Notes: generated by a model not told the origin, from the sequence alone. DNA of 64,000 nt from Polyangium jinanense (GCF_028435365.1 NZ_JAGTJJ010000020.1:62001-126000), one strand, 5' to 3'; counted from the first letter of the stretch, positions 17,388 to 28,222 are shown. Translations and numbers: made by a program.

Positions 17388-18602
17388 ATGATCCGGCTGC
17401 GGTCTTTTCTTCCGTTCGTGCTCGCGCTCGCTCCCCTGGCCGTAGGCTGTAAGAAGGACGAGCCGCCCGCGCCTGCGCCGGAGGCGAAGCCGTCGACGGC
17501 GGCGCTGCCGAGCGGGAAGGGCAAGCTTCCGCTGCGCACCCCGATCGCGCCCGTCCCGAAGTTCGACCCGCAGGCGATGAAGGACTACCGCCTCGAGGTT
17601 TGTTACTTCGGTACGCTCACCCTGCGTCAAGCGCGTGACGCTTACTTCACGAGCCTCGGCAAGGACGAACCGAGCGAGAAGAAGATCCCGAGCTTCGGTA
17701 TCCCCGGCGCTCCCATGCCGCCGGCCCCGCCCACGCTCGCGAAGCCGGGCGGCTCCGCGGCGCCTTCGGCCGGCCCCGCGCCCTCGGCCGGCCCCGGTCC
17801 CTCCCATACGCCGAGCGCGCACGCGGGCCGCAAGATGGCCGAGATGGGCATGCGCGCGCCGCACGAGCGCAACGCGCGTGCTTGCACCGTCGCCGCCGGT
17901 CTGAAGGAGCCGCCGATGCCCGACGTCGATGCGGCGCTCGCGACGTTCGCCCCGTTCTCCCTGGAGCTCAGCCGCAACATCGCCGCGGCCAGCGTGTACT
18001 ACCAGCGCGAGGAGTACACGAAGGACAAGTTCGAGCGCGGCAAGGAGCTGCACAAGAAGCTCGTCGCCGACTTCGCCAAGCTCGACGAGACCGCCGACAA
18101 ACTCGGGAGCGCGATCGCCGCGTGGCGCAAGGATCACGCGGTCGACATGGCGAAGCTCGACGAGGGCGAGCGGCTCGTGCTCACGGCCTACGAAAGGGCG
18201 CGCGGGCTCGTCCTGTCGGTGCTCGCGAAGAAGATCGACGCGGCCGCCTACAAGGAGGGCGTCGCGGCGCTCGCGAAGGACGTCGAGGCCATCAAGACGT
18301 TCGGCACGAACAACCCGAACGATCCGTGGGCGAAGATCACGGTCCCGCCGCTGAGCGCGTTCCAGAAGGCGGCCGAGGAAGCCCAGGCGAAGATCAGCGA
18401 CAAGGGGATCGAGCCCGACGCGTTCCTCTCGCTCGTCAACGGGTTCACGTCGGTCATCGAGGCGAAGCACCGCGCGCTCTCGCGCTCGCTCACCGCGAAG
18501 GGCCAGGTCGTCGAGCCAAAGGCGGGGCCGCCCATGCGGCAGATCCCGACGCCGGGGCAGCAGGTCGAGCATCCCGACGATCACGCCGGCCACGCTCATT
18601 GA
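17388..18602 (+). CDS. DUF3829-type lipoprotein
   Basis: A 404-residue predicted lipoprotein with lipobox AVGC near residue 21. GAGGAGG at about 17372 places the start at ATG 17388. After an Ala/Pro linker the domain starts KDYRLEVCYFGTLTLRQARDAYF. An interrupting Pro/Ala/Gly-rich insert (about residues 120-145) is followed by a helical region with SVYYQREEYTKDKFERGKEL, as in DUF3829 proteins. The tail is His-rich (DDHAGHAH). Function unknown; envelope location inferred. Confidence 0.78.
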   Translation: MIRLRSFLPFVLALAPLAVGCKKDEPPAPAPEAKPSTAALPSGKGKLPLRTPIAPVPKFDPQAMKDYRLEVCYFGTLTLRQARDAYFTSLGKDEPSEKKIPSFGIPGAPMPPAPPTLAKPGGSAAPSAGPAPSAGPGPSHTPSAHAGRKMAEMGMRAPHERNARACTVAAGLKEPPMPDVDAALATFAPFSLELSRNIAAASVYYQREEYTKDKFERGKELHKKLVADFAKLDETADKLGSAIAAWRKDHAVDMAKLDEGERLVLTAYERARGLVLSVLAKKIDAAAYKEGVAALAKDVEAIKTFGTNNPNDPWAKITVPPLSAFQKAAEEAQAKISDKGIEPDAFLSLVNGFTSVIEAKHRALSRSLTAKGQVVEPKAGPPMRQIPTPGQQVEHPDDHAGHAH

Positions 18603-18617
18603 GACGAGCTCCGCGGG

Positions 18618-18637
18618 GGCGGGCTCTCGGGCCCGCC
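18618..18637. terminator. Hairpin terminator between convergent genes
   Basis: A perfect 7-bp stem GGCGGGC/GCCCGCC with loop TCTCGG sits between the ends of the DUF3829 gene (18602) and glgA (18638), directly touching the glgA stop codon. No U-tract is present; likely a shared terminator. Confidence 0.55.
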
Positions 18638-20086
18638 TCAGCGCTCGCCGCGATGCCTCGAGATCGCGAGCCGATACAGCGCCTCGTACTGGCGGCTCGC
18701 GTAATCCCAGCCAAACGGTTTTTTCATCGACCGCCGCTGCATCGAGCGGAAATGCTCGGGGTGCTCGCGGTAGATCCACACCGCTTCGAGCACCGTGTCC
18801 GCGAGCACCGAGGGCGAGAGGTCGAGGAACTTGAAGCCCGTCGCCATGTGCTCGACCGTATCGTCGAGCCCGCCCACCGCGCGCACGACGGGCAGCGTGC
18901 CGTATCGCTGGCTGTAGAGCTGGTTCAGCCCGCAGGGCTCGTACCGCGAGGGCATGACGAACAGATCCGCGCCCGCCTCGATGCGGTGCGCGAGCGCGTC
19001 GTTCATGCCGAGGTACGCGCGGAATCGATCCGTCGAGTGGCTGAGCCGCGTGAAGAGATCCTCCGCCCAGCCTTCGCCAGAGCCGAGCACCACGACCTGC
19101 ACGTCGTGGTTCAGCAGCGTGCCCAGCGCGCCCGCGAAGATGTCGATGCCCTTCTGGTGCACGAGCCGGCTGATGAGGCCGATGATCGGTACGTCGGGAC
19201 GAACCGGGAGCCCCATCTCGCGCTGGAGCTCCGCCTTGCAGAAGGCCTTGCCTTGCAGATCGTCGGCGTCGAAATGCGCGGCGAGGTGCCGATCCGTCGC
19301 GGGGTTCCAGACCTCGTCGTCGATCCCGTTCAGGATGCCGATCACGTCGTTGCCGCGCTCGCGCAAGCAGCCTTCGAGCCCGTGCCCTCCTTCGCTCGTC
19401 TGGACCTCCAGCGCGTACCGCGGCGACACCGTCGAGAGCATCGTCGAGAAGTTGATGCCGCCTTTCAGCAGGTTCAGCCGATCGTAGGACTCGAGCGCGC
19501 GGTGGTGGAACACGTCCCAGCCGAGGCCGGTCACGGGCAACTCGTGTTTGTCGAACCAGCCCTGATAGCCCATGTTGTGGATCGTCAGGACAGACGCGGC
19601 ACCGCCGAGCGGAGAGCGGGCGTCGAGCGTCTTCATGTAGATCGGCACGAGGCACGTCGGCCAGTCGTGCACGTGCACGACGTCGGGGATGAACCCGAGC
19701 GCGAGCGTGAGCCGGAGCGCGCCGCGCGAGAGGAACGTGAAGCGCGCGAGGTTGTCGCGGTAATCCCCGTTCGAATCGTTGTAGATGCCGCTGCGATCGT
19801 AGAGCTCGTCGTGCTCGAGGAGGTAGACGCGCGACGTGCTCTCGCCGAGCCGCGCCTCCCACACCGCGCCCCACGCTTCGCCGCCGCCCACGGGCACGCC
19901 GAGCGAGAGCGGCAGCCGTTTGGCCGGGTGTTTCTTCGCCACGCGGTAGCGCGGCATCACCGTGCGGACGTCGTGTCCGCGCGCCGCGAGCGCGATGGGG
20001 AGCGCGCCGGCCACGTCCGCCAGGCCTCCCGTCTTGGCGAAAGGGACGCACTCGGAGACGACGTTGAGGATGCGGAGGCGGGGCAT
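18638..20086 (-). CDS. glgA: Glycogen synthase (ADP-glucose type)
   Basis: A 482-residue GT5 glycosyltransferase that extends alpha-1,4-glucan from ADP-glucose. The ADP-glucose-binding KTGGLADVAGALP is near residue 18. VHVHDWPT and TIHNMGYQG of the N-terminal half are present, as are the C-terminal catalytic SRYEPCGLNQLYSQRYGTLP and VRAVGGLDDTV. Length is normal. ATG 20086 starts 4 bp after the boxR stop. The closeness to boxR is probably positional, since no other glycogen genes are in the window. Confidence 0.94.
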   Translation of the reverse strand: MPRLRILNVVSECVPFAKTGGLADVAGALPIALAARGHDVRTVMPRYRVAKKHPAKRLPLSLGVPVGGGEAWGAVWEARLGESTSRVYLLEHDELYDRSGIYNDSNGDYRDNLARFTFLSRGALRLTLALGFIPDVVHVHDWPTCLVPIYMKTLDARSPLGGAASVLTIHNMGYQGWFDKHELPVTGLGWDVFHHRALESYDRLNLLKGGINFSTMLSTVSPRYALEVQTSEGGHGLEGCLRERGNDVIGILNGIDDEVWNPATDRHLAAHFDADDLQGKAFCKAELQREMGLPVRPDVPIIGLISRLVHQKGIDIFAGALGTLLNHDVQVVVLGSGEGWAEDLFTRLSHSTDRFRAYLGMNDALAHRIEAGADLFVMPSRYEPCGLNQLYSQRYGTLPVVRAVGGLDDTVEHMATGFKFLDLSPSVLADTVLEAVWIYREHPEHFRSMQRRSMKKPFGWDYASRQYEALYRLAISRHRGER

Positions 20087-20090
20087 GCGT

Positions 20091-20936
20091 TCAACCGACC
20101 GACGGTGCCGGCAGCCTACCACGGCTCGCCGCGTTGACGATCTTCACGAGCCTGTCGATCGAGCGTTCGAGACCAAGCGCCGAGGTGTCGATGATGTGGG
20201 CCGCGCGCTCGTAGAGGGCCCTTCGCGCACGCAGGATCGCGCGGAGCTCCTCCATCGCCGCCGGCCGGCTCGCCATGGGCCTCGCGTCGCCTTGGTCGAT
20301 CACGCGCTGAAAATGGTCTTCCGGGCGCGCGCGGAGCCACACGGTCACGGCCTCGCGGCAGAGGAGCTCGAACGTCTCGTGATCGGTCACGAGGCTGCCG
20401 CTCGTCGCGACGATCCCGCGATCGCCGCGCGCCACGAGCCGCTCGAGCTCCTCGCGTTCGAGCCTGCGGAAGTACGCGGTCCCGTGCATCTCGAAGATTT
20501 CAGTGAGGCTCATCCCGGCCCGCGCTACGACCAGGCTGTCGAGTTCCACGAAGGGCAAACCAAGCCGGGCCGCCGCGCGGCTCCCGAGCGTGGTTTTTCC
20601 CGCTCCACGCAGGCCGAGCAGCGCCACGAGCGGGCCCTTTTCCGCCGCGCGTGGTTCGTCCGTGGGAGCGCTCGCGAGCAGCGCCGAGGCGGATGTATCG
20701 AGCGCGCGCGCGATCGCGTCGAGACGAACCACGGACACGTTCGCCTTGCCGCCCTCGACGAGCACCAGAAAGCGCTCGCTCACGCCCGACGCGGCCCCGA
20801 GATCCCGCAGCGTCAAACCCGCCGCGCGTCGCCGCTCGCGCACCCGCTCGCCGAGCGATTGCAGGAGCGGCGAGCCTGTGCCTTCCGCTTCCTCTGCACC
20901 CGCGTCGGGCTTTTTTCGGGCCGCCACATCATGCAC
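20091..20936 (-). CDS. boxR: BoxR/BzdR-type regulator: HTH plus shikimate-kinase-like domain
   Basis: A 281-residue regulator. An Xre-type helix-turn-helix (LTLRDLGAASGVSERFLVLVEGG fold region, about residues 40-65) is joined to a shikimate-kinase-like domain with Walker A GLRGAGKTT (about 107). This two-domain plan is that of BoxR and BzdR, repressors that sense benzoyl-CoA through the kinase-like domain. Its divergent position next to boxC and boxB supports the call strongly. The start is GTG 20936, or GTG 20927; the upstream operator-like site overlaps the first, which favours the second. It probably represses both itself and boxCB until benzoyl-CoA accumulates. Confidence 0.88.
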   Translation of the reverse strand: MHDVAARKKPDAGAEEAEGTGSPLLQSLGERVRERRRAAGLTLRDLGAASGVSERFLVLVEGGKANVSVVRLDAIARALDTSASALLASAPTDEPRAAEKGPLVALLGLRGAGKTTLGSRAAARLGLPFVELDSLVVARAGMSLTEIFEMHGTAYFRRLEREELERLVARGDRGIVATSGSLVTDHETFELLCREAVTVWLRARPEDHFQRVIDQGDARPMASRPAAMEELRAILRARRALYERAAHIIDTSALGLERSIDRLVKIVNAASRGRLPAPSVG

Positions 20937-20946
20937 TATATTTCAT
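20931..20946. promoter_or_regulatory. Operator-like palindrome 1 (boxR side)
   Basis: An imperfect 16-bp palindrome ATGCACTATATTTCAT. Its core TGCA-N6-TTCA resembles the TGCA-N6-TGCA pattern reported for BzdR operators. It overlaps the boxR start codon and contains TATATT. Its centre (20938.5) is exactly 31 bp from that of the second site. Confidence 0.55.
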
Positions 20947-20960
20947 GAACGCAGCTCCGA

Positions 20961-20978
20961 CAAGCAGTATATTGCTTG
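20961..20978. promoter_or_regulatory. Operator-like palindrome 2 (boxC side)
   Basis: An 18-bp near-perfect palindrome CAAGCAGTATATTGCTTG with one mismatched pair. The core AGCA-N6-TGCT shares GCA-N-TATATT with the first site. It overlaps TTGACA at 20976-20981, a possible -35 for boxC, though no convincing -10 follows. It contains TATATT at 20968-20973, which could itself be a -10. Confidence 0.55.
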
Positions 20979-21012
20979 ACAGCCCATCGCCCCGGTGGTG
21001 GAGTTTTCGGCG

Positions 21013-22688
21013 ATGGGCATCGAGAGTGAAAGCAGCGGGGCCAAGGCGCCCCCCATCCGTTTCGAGACACATCCGAGCCGGTACAAGCACTGGAAGCTCT
21101 CGTTCGAGGGCTCGATTGCTCGGCTCGTGATGGATGTGGTCGAGGAGGCGCCGATGCGCCCCGGCTACACGCTCAAGCTGAACAGCTACGACCTCGGCGT
21201 GGACATCGAGCTCGCGGACGCGGTGGAGCGGCTGCGCTTCGAGCACCCCGAGGTGAAGGTCGTCATCGTCACGAGCGGCCAGCCGCGCATCTTCTGCGCC
21301 GGCGCGAACATCTACATGCTCGGTTCGTCGACGCACGCCTTCAAAGTCAACTTCTGCAAGTACACGAACGAGACGCGCCTCTCGCTCGAAGGGGCGTGTA
21401 GCGAGAGCGACCAGCACTACGTGGCCGCGCTGAACGGCGTGGCCTCCGGCGGCGGCTACGAGCTCGCACTCGCGTGTGAGAAGATCCTGCTTTGCGACGA
21501 TGGATCGAGCGCGGTCTCGTTCCCGGAGACGCCGCTGCTCGCCGTGCTCCCGGGCACGGGTGGGCTCACGCGCCTCGTCGACAAACGCAAGGTCCGCCGC
21601 GATCTCGCCGACGTGTTCAGCACGCTCGCCGAGGGCGTTCGCGGCAAGCGCGCCGAGGAGTGGCGCCTCGTCGATCGTTCGATCCCGAAGAGCCGCTTCG
21701 ATCAGGTGGTGATCGAGGAGGCAAACGCGATCGCCGCGCGCACGAAGGACAAGCAGGGCCCGGGCATCACGCTCGCCCCGCTCGAGGTGAAGCGCTCCGC
21801 GGACGGCAGCAAGTCGAAGTCCGAGTACAAGTACGTCACGCTCGTCGTCGACAGCCAGACGCGCGTCGCCGAGCTCGAGGTGCGCGCGCCCGACAGTGCG
21901 CCGGAGACCACCGTGGAGGCCCTGCACAAGAGCGGCTCCGACGTGTGGGCGCTCCGCGTGTTCCGCGAGCTCGACGATGCGCTGCTCGATCTGCGCTTCA
22001 ACCATCCGGAGGCAGGCCTCGTGCTGCTCCGGACGAAGGGTGATCCCGAGGCCGTGCGCGCCGCGGACAAGGCGCTCCACGCGCTGCGTGACGACTGGTT
22101 CGCCCGCGAGATCCTGCTCAAGATGCGTCGCACGCTGAAGCGGCTGGATCTCACGGCGCGCAGCGTGTTCTCGCTCGTCGAGCCCGGCTCGTGCTTCGCG
22201 GGCAGCCTCTTCGAGCTGGCCCTCGCCGGCGACCGGACGTACATGCTCGACGGCGGCGACGAGCCGCCGGTGATCGGCCTCTCGCCGCTGAACTTCGGCC
22301 CGTTCCCGATGCCGAACGGCCTCACGCGTCTCGAGACGCGGTTCCTCCACGATCCTTCGGTCGTGAAGCGTCTGGAAGGACAAACCGAGCTCGTCGACGC
22401 GGACGCTGCGAAAAAACTCGGGCTCGTGACGTTCACGCCCGACGAGATGGACTGGGACGACGAGGTGCGGATCGCGGTCGAGGAGCGCGCGAGCCTGTCG
22501 CCCGACGCGCTGACCGGGATGGAGGCCTCGCTGCGCTTCGCCGGGCCCGAGACGCTGGAGACGAAGATCTTCGGGCGTCTGTCGGCCTGGCAAAACTGGA
22601 TCTTCCAGCGCCCGAATGCGGTCGGCGAGCGGGGCGCGCTCACGATGTACGGCCGGCCCGAGCGACCCGAATTCGACTGGAGGCGAAC

Positions 22689-22692
<4 letters not shown>
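21013..22692 (+). CDS. boxC: 2,3-epoxybenzoyl-CoA dihydrolase
   Basis: A 559-residue enzyme of the crotonase superfamily. It opens the ring of 2,3-epoxybenzoyl-CoA and releases formate in the aerobic box pathway of benzoate breakdown. Two crotonase-like halves are visible. The first has IVTSGQPRIFCAGANIYML and ALNGVASGGGYELALAC (oxyanion region); the second ends in WQNWIFQRPNAVGERGAL, characteristic of BoxC. ATG 21013 follows GGTGGAG; GTG codons at 20995 and 20998 are in frame and possible. The stop overlaps the boxB start by 4 bp. Confidence 0.92.
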
Positions 22693-24128
<1,436 letters not shown>

Positions 24129-24150
24129 GGCTCATCGGGAAGCCGCTGCG

Positions 24151-24460
24151 CTGGGGCGTTGCCCCAGGCCCCACCCGGGGCTGTCCGCCCCGGGACCCGG
24201 ACCAGCGCAAGCGCTGGACTCGGGGTCGATGAACTGCGCGATGCGCAGTTCATCGAACAGCCGCTGACAAGACCACCAACGACCCTGCCCCCAAAAACGG
24301 CAACTCTTCCCGTCGACGTGTGGACAAGACCTTCGTGGTCTTGCCACGGGCCTGTGGGAAGAACTGCGCATCGCGCAGTTCTTCCCCCCTCGGTCCAGGC
24401 CGTGCCTGGTCCGGGTGCAGGGGCGGACAGCCCCTGCCGGGGTCCGGGGCAGCGCCCCGG
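24151..24460. repeat. Composite palindromic intergenic element, copy B
   Basis: Between the convergent boxB and PP2C genes. Outer hairpins are CTGGGGC/GCCCCAG at 24151-24167 and CCGGGGC/GCCCCGG at 24444-24460. The long hairpins are perfect: 24227-24255 (13-bp stem CGATGAACTGCGC, loop GAT) and 24356-24386 (14-bp stem GGGAAGAACTGCGC, loop ATC). Same modular order and orientation as copy A. Confidence 0.87.
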
Positions 24461-24480
24461 CGCCCACGCCCCAGCTCAGC

Positions 24481-25746
24481 CTACGACGTGTACGGCGTGA
24501 CGCCTTGCGCTTCGAAGAGCTCGGCGCGGGCTTCGGAGAGCTCGGTGTTCACCGTGCGCAGACGCTGCGAGAGGCCCTGCACGAAGCTCCAGAGCAGCTT
24601 CACCGCGAGCACGGGCTCGCGTCGCATGACGTTCATCATGTCCGTTCGCGTGATGACCATCGTGCGCACGGACTCGAGCGCACGCACCGTGGCCGAGCGC
24701 CGCGAATCGTCGACGAGACCCATCTCGCCGAAATAACCGCCTGTCATGATCGTCGTGATCGCGACGTTGTCCTTCTCGACGGCCACGCGGCCGCGCAGGA
24801 TCACGTAGAGGTCCTCGCCCGGCTCGCCCTCGGTCACGATCGCCGCGCCGAGGGGGTAGCTCTTCACCTCCGAGATCGCGAGGATCTCGGCTTGCTCGCG
24901 GTACGTGAGGTGCATGAAGAGCGGGATGCCGCGCAGCGCCTCGTGCTTCGTGAGCGCCTCCGGCTCCTCCGCCGTCGCGCCGTGGAACGAGAGCACGATT
25001 GCTGTGATGTTGTCCCGGCCGCCACGCTCGTTCGCGAGGTCGATGAGCTGCTCTGCGAGGTTGTCCGGCACGCTCGCGCAGAGCAAGGGAACCTCCTCGT
25101 CCTCGATGTAGCCGTACAGGCCGTCGCTGCAGATCAGGAAAAGGTCGCCCGGCGTGATCTCCACGAGCAGCGTGTCGACCTGCACCGACTCCTGCGTCCC
25201 CACGGCCCGCGTGAGCACGCTGCGCAGGGCGCTCGTCTTTGCCTGCTCCTTCGTCATCGTGCCGTTCTTGATCGAGGCCGCGACGATCGTGTGATCCTCG
25301 GTCAGCCGGTTCGCCACGTCCTGGCGCAGGAGGTAGGCGCGGCTGTCGCCCACGTGCCCGACCACGGCGCGATCCCCGGCGACGGCGAAGAGCACCATCG
25401 TCGTGCCCATGCCGCGGAGCTTCGGGTCGTTCTCGGCCATGGTCCAGAGATCGGCGCAGGCGGCCTGGATGGCCGCCGCGACGAGCTCTTGCGCGGCGAT
25501 GCGGTTCTCCTGGGAGGGGTTTTCCGAAAAGCGCGTCAGCACCTCGACTCGATCGGCCACGTAGGCCCGCGCGACGTCGACTGCGCGGCGCGAGGCGACG
25601 TCACCGGCCGCCTGACCACCCATGCCGTCGGCCACGATGTACAGGCCGAGGTCGGGGTCCACGAGGTGACTGTCCTCGTTGCGCTTGCGCTTGCGACCGA
25701 CGTGCGTCGCGGCCTGCGACGTGACCGTGAGAGGCATGCCCCGCAT
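24481..25746 (-). CDS. PP2C Ser/Thr phosphatase fused to cyclic-nucleotide-binding domain
   Basis: A 421-residue soluble protein. Residues about 1-255 are a PP2C phosphatase with all metal-binding motifs: RNEDS, ADGMGGQAAGD, VGHVGDSRAYLL, CSDGLYGYI and GGRDNITAIVLS. Residues about 280-400 are a cNMP-binding domain with EGEPGEDLYVILRGRV and FGEMGLVDDSRRSATVRA; the Arg/Ser/Ala-Thr of the phosphate-binding cassette is kept. This suggests a Ser/Thr phosphatase whose activity or location answers to cAMP or a related nucleotide, probably opposing the myxobacterial kinases. ATG 25746 used; ATG 25737 is equally plausible. Confidence 0.9.
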   Translation of the reverse strand: MRGMPLTVTSQAATHVGRKRKRNEDSHLVDPDLGLYIVADGMGGQAAGDVASRRAVDVARAYVADRVEVLTRFSENPSQENRIAAQELVAAAIQAACADLWTMAENDPKLRGMGTTMVLFAVAGDRAVVGHVGDSRAYLLRQDVANRLTEDHTIVAASIKNGTMTKEQAKTSALRSVLTRAVGTQESVQVDTLLVEITPGDLFLICSDGLYGYIEDEEVPLLCASVPDNLAEQLIDLANERGGRDNITAIVLSFHGATAEEPEALTKHEALRGIPLFMHLTYREQAEILAISEVKSYPLGAAIVTEGEPGEDLYVILRGRVAVEKDNVAITTIMTGGYFGEMGLVDDSRRSATVRALESVRTMVITRTDMMNVMRREPVLAVKLLWSFVQGLSQRLRTVNTELSEARAELFEAQGVTPYTS

Positions 25747-25785
25747 CCTAGTCGAGGCGAAGGCCGCTTCGGAAGGCGCTACGCG

Positions 25786-26268
25786 TCAAACCGTGGGCGC
25801 GCGTCGTTGGAACGGGAGAAACCCGATTGCGAGCGCGAGCCCGAAGATCACGTGTTCGAGGATCGCCGGACCCACGGGCACGCGCGCCGCGATCGCGCCG
25901 AGGCCCACCGCGGGCAACACCGCCTTGTACATGACGAACCAGACGATCACGCCGTACGCCGCGCCGAACACGAGCGTTCGGAACGCGTTCGCGCCGAAGA
26001 CGAGCAGACCGAACAGCGCGCCCCAGGTGATCGACACGGCGAAATGCACGAGGATGCCGAGCACCACGGCGCCTGCGTCGAAGCCGGGCGCGAATGCGCG
26101 ATCGTCGAGGAACGGAGCCGAGGCCCACTTGAACACGATCCACGGGTCGACGCCGCGCGCGACCGTCGAGAGGAGCCCGTACAGGCTCGCTACGATCCCC
26201 GCGAAAACGCCCGCGATCACGCCGCCCGAGAGCGCGATGATCGCTCGCTGTCTCCCCCTCGCCGCCAT
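25786..26268 (-). CDS. Four-helix inner-membrane protein, unknown
   Basis: A 160-residue protein with about four membrane helices: ALSGGVIAGVFAGIVASLYG, VVLGILVHFAVSITWGALFG, FGAAYGVIVWFVMYKAVLP and HVIFGLALAIGFLPF. Its general look (a His ahead of a final FGLALG helix) recalls YagU/DUF1440-like proteins, but I cannot assign it. It is 39 bp upstream of the phosphatase gene and divergent from the lipoprotein at 26381. Confidence 0.72.
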   Translation of the reverse strand: MAARGRQRAIIALSGGVIAGVFAGIVASLYGLLSTVARGVDPWIVFKWASAPFLDDRAFAPGFDAGAVVLGILVHFAVSITWGALFGLLVFGANAFRTLVFGAAYGVIVWFVMYKAVLPAVGLGAIAARVPVGPAILEHVIFGLALAIGFLPFQRRAPTV

Positions 26269-26380
26269 GGAGGACCCGTGGCGCCGGGCGCTCGCGTGTC
26301 AACCGCGGGAATCCTGTCGCAATCGGGCGGGCTCGGCGCCCAAGCCTTGACGCCGGCCGGTGGCTCCCGATCATCCCTCC

Positions 26381-28147
26381 ATGAAAACCAAACTTCGGCG
26401 CGATATCGCGCTCTTCTTGGCCTTGGCCTCGGCCGCCGCGCTCGGCGCAGCCGGGGTCTCGTGCTCCTCCACCGGCGGCGGTGGCTCGTCTGCCACCCAG
26501 GGAACGGGCGGAGCCGGCGCCTCGGGCTCGGGCGGCTCGGCCGGCTCGGCCGGCGCGGGCGGGGAAGGCGGCGACTTCATCGGCAGCGGCCCCAATCCGA
26601 ACGGACCGTTCCTTGATTTCCCCGCCGGCCCTCAAATCGACATGGGCGTGCCCGCGCAGGCCCCCGAGCTCTTCCAGGGCACGCCCGCGCAGCCGCAGGG
26701 CGGCCCTTGTGTCGCGGAGCCGCCGATGGAGGCGCTCGTCCCGACGAACTGGACGCCGCTGCGATTCGAATGGATCGCGCCGGCGGGGCACAACGTCTTC
26801 GAGCTTCGGCTCAAGGTCGACAACCAGGTGAACGAGCTCGTGGTCTACACGACGGCCACCTCGTACACGATTCCCGCGGACATCTGGTCCGGACTCGCGG
26901 GGCACAGCGCGGGCCGGGACATCAAGGTGGCTGTGCGAAGCGCGCAGATCGACGGAGGCCAGCTCATCGCCGGGCCGTTTGTCGGCACCGAGGGCGTGGT
27001 GCACGTGGCGCCCGTCGCGGCGCCGGGATCGATCGTCTACTGGACGACGGGCGCGCCGGGCTCGGGCAAGACCGCATTGAAGGGTTTTTCCATCGGCGAC
27101 ACCAAGGTGACGACGGTGCTCTCGCCCGAGATCGTGGGTGGAGATACGACGTGCGTGGCTTGCCACGCCTCGTCCCCGGACGGCGCGCTCACGTTTTTCA
27201 CCCGCGACGCGTCGGTCGGGACGCGGACCGTCTCGGCGCGAAAAGTGGACGGGACGGCGGGTTTGCCCACGGAGATACAGGTCTCGGCCGTGGCGCTCGG
27301 GCTGCTCGGGCGGCAGAAGCAAACGGCCCCGACGCTCTCGGAGAAGCATTACACGGCGCAGGATGCCGTCGCCATCACGGTGATGATCGATCCCACGCTC
27401 ACGGGGAACAGCTACGAGCTCGTCTGGACCGATCTTCATACGCAGGATCCCGCGACGGGATGGGGCATCCTCCCGCGCGTCGGGGATACCCACGCGCCTG
27501 CGTCGCCGACCTTCTGGCACGACGGGACGACCATTGCATACACGACGGCCACGAGCTCCGGCGAGGGCGTCGTCACGGCGATCTCGGACGCCGACATGAC
27601 GATGGACATCTACACAGTGCCCTTCAACGACCGGCAAGGCGGCAATGCAACGCCGCTGCCTGGCGCGAGTGATCCGGCGTTCGTGGAGTTTTACCCGGTC
27701 ATCTCGCCGGGCGACACGTTGCTCGCGTTCAATCGGTTCGCGCCGTACAAGCTGCCGAATGGGGCGTGGGCGGATTCGTACGACGAGCCGATGGCGGAGG
27801 TCTTCGTGGTCCCGGCGAAGGGAGGGGAGGCGGTGCGCGTGGCGGGCAACGATCCGCCGGCCTGCGTGGATCGGAAGAGCCCGGGCCTCACGAACTCGTG
27901 GCCGCGCTGGGCCCCGAGCGCCGAGGTATTCAACGGGAAAAAGTATTACTGGCTGACGTTCAGCTCGAAGCGGCGCGACCTGAACAACCCGCAGCTCTTC
28001 GTGAGCGGCGTCGTGACGACCGTGCAAGCCGACGGCTCCGAGGTGATCGACAAGACGTACCCCGCGCTTTACGTGACGTCGCAGGTCCCGGAGGAGAACA
28101 ACCACACGCCGGCGTGGGACGTGTTCCAGATCGAACCGCCGCAGTAG
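26381..28147 (+). CDS. Beta-propeller (TolB-like) lipoprotein with CxxCH motif
   Basis: A 588-residue predicted lipoprotein (lipobox GVSC, about residue 25) with a Ser/Gly-rich tether. A domain around residues 110-210 has FRLKV-type strands (NVFELRLKVDNQVNELVVY). Then CVACHASSPDGALTFFTRD (about 255) gives a CxxCH followed by an SPDG strand typical of TolB-like WD repeats. Further blades end in VEFYPVISPGDTLLAFNRF and SWPRWAPSAEVF. CxxCH followed by such blades recurs in myxobacterial proteins; the motif could attach heme c, but that is unproven. It lies 75 bp upstream of the RHS gene. Confidence 0.75.
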   Translation: MKTKLRRDIALFLALASAAALGAAGVSCSSTGGGGSSATQGTGGAGASGSGGSAGSAGAGGEGGDFIGSGPNPNGPFLDFPAGPQIDMGVPAQAPELFQGTPAQPQGGPCVAEPPMEALVPTNWTPLRFEWIAPAGHNVFELRLKVDNQVNELVVYTTATSYTIPADIWSGLAGHSAGRDIKVAVRSAQIDGGQLIAGPFVGTEGVVHVAPVAAPGSIVYWTTGAPGSGKTALKGFSIGDTKVTTVLSPEIVGGDTTCVACHASSPDGALTFFTRDASVGTRTVSARKVDGTAGLPTEIQVSAVALGLLGRQKQTAPTLSEKHYTAQDAVAITVMIDPTLTGNSYELVWTDLHTQDPATGWGILPRVGDTHAPASPTFWHDGTTIAYTTATSSGEGVVTAISDADMTMDIYTVPFNDRQGGNATPLPGASDPAFVEFYPVISPGDTLLAFNRFAPYKLPNGAWADSYDEPMAEVFVVPAKGGEAVRVAGNDPPACVDRKSPGLTNSWPRWAPSAEVFNGKKYYWLTFSSKRRDLNNPQLFVSGVVTTVQADGSEVIDKTYPALYVTSQVPEENNHTPAWDVFQIEPPQ

Positions 28148-28222
28148 CAGTCATCGAGGCAAGACACCCCTCGACATTTCTGGTGCTTGACGTGGGGCCC
28201 AGTCCTCTGCGCACTGGCTTGC

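Noticed and set aside
17337..20051. Open frame of about 900 codons on the minus strand overlapping glgA
   Set aside because: It lies in another frame over glgA and DUF3829 and shows no recognisable domain; the composition is Arg-rich.
28187..28222. TTG start for the RHS gene
   Set aside because: It would add residues before a clean lipoprotein signal peptide that begins at ATG 28223.
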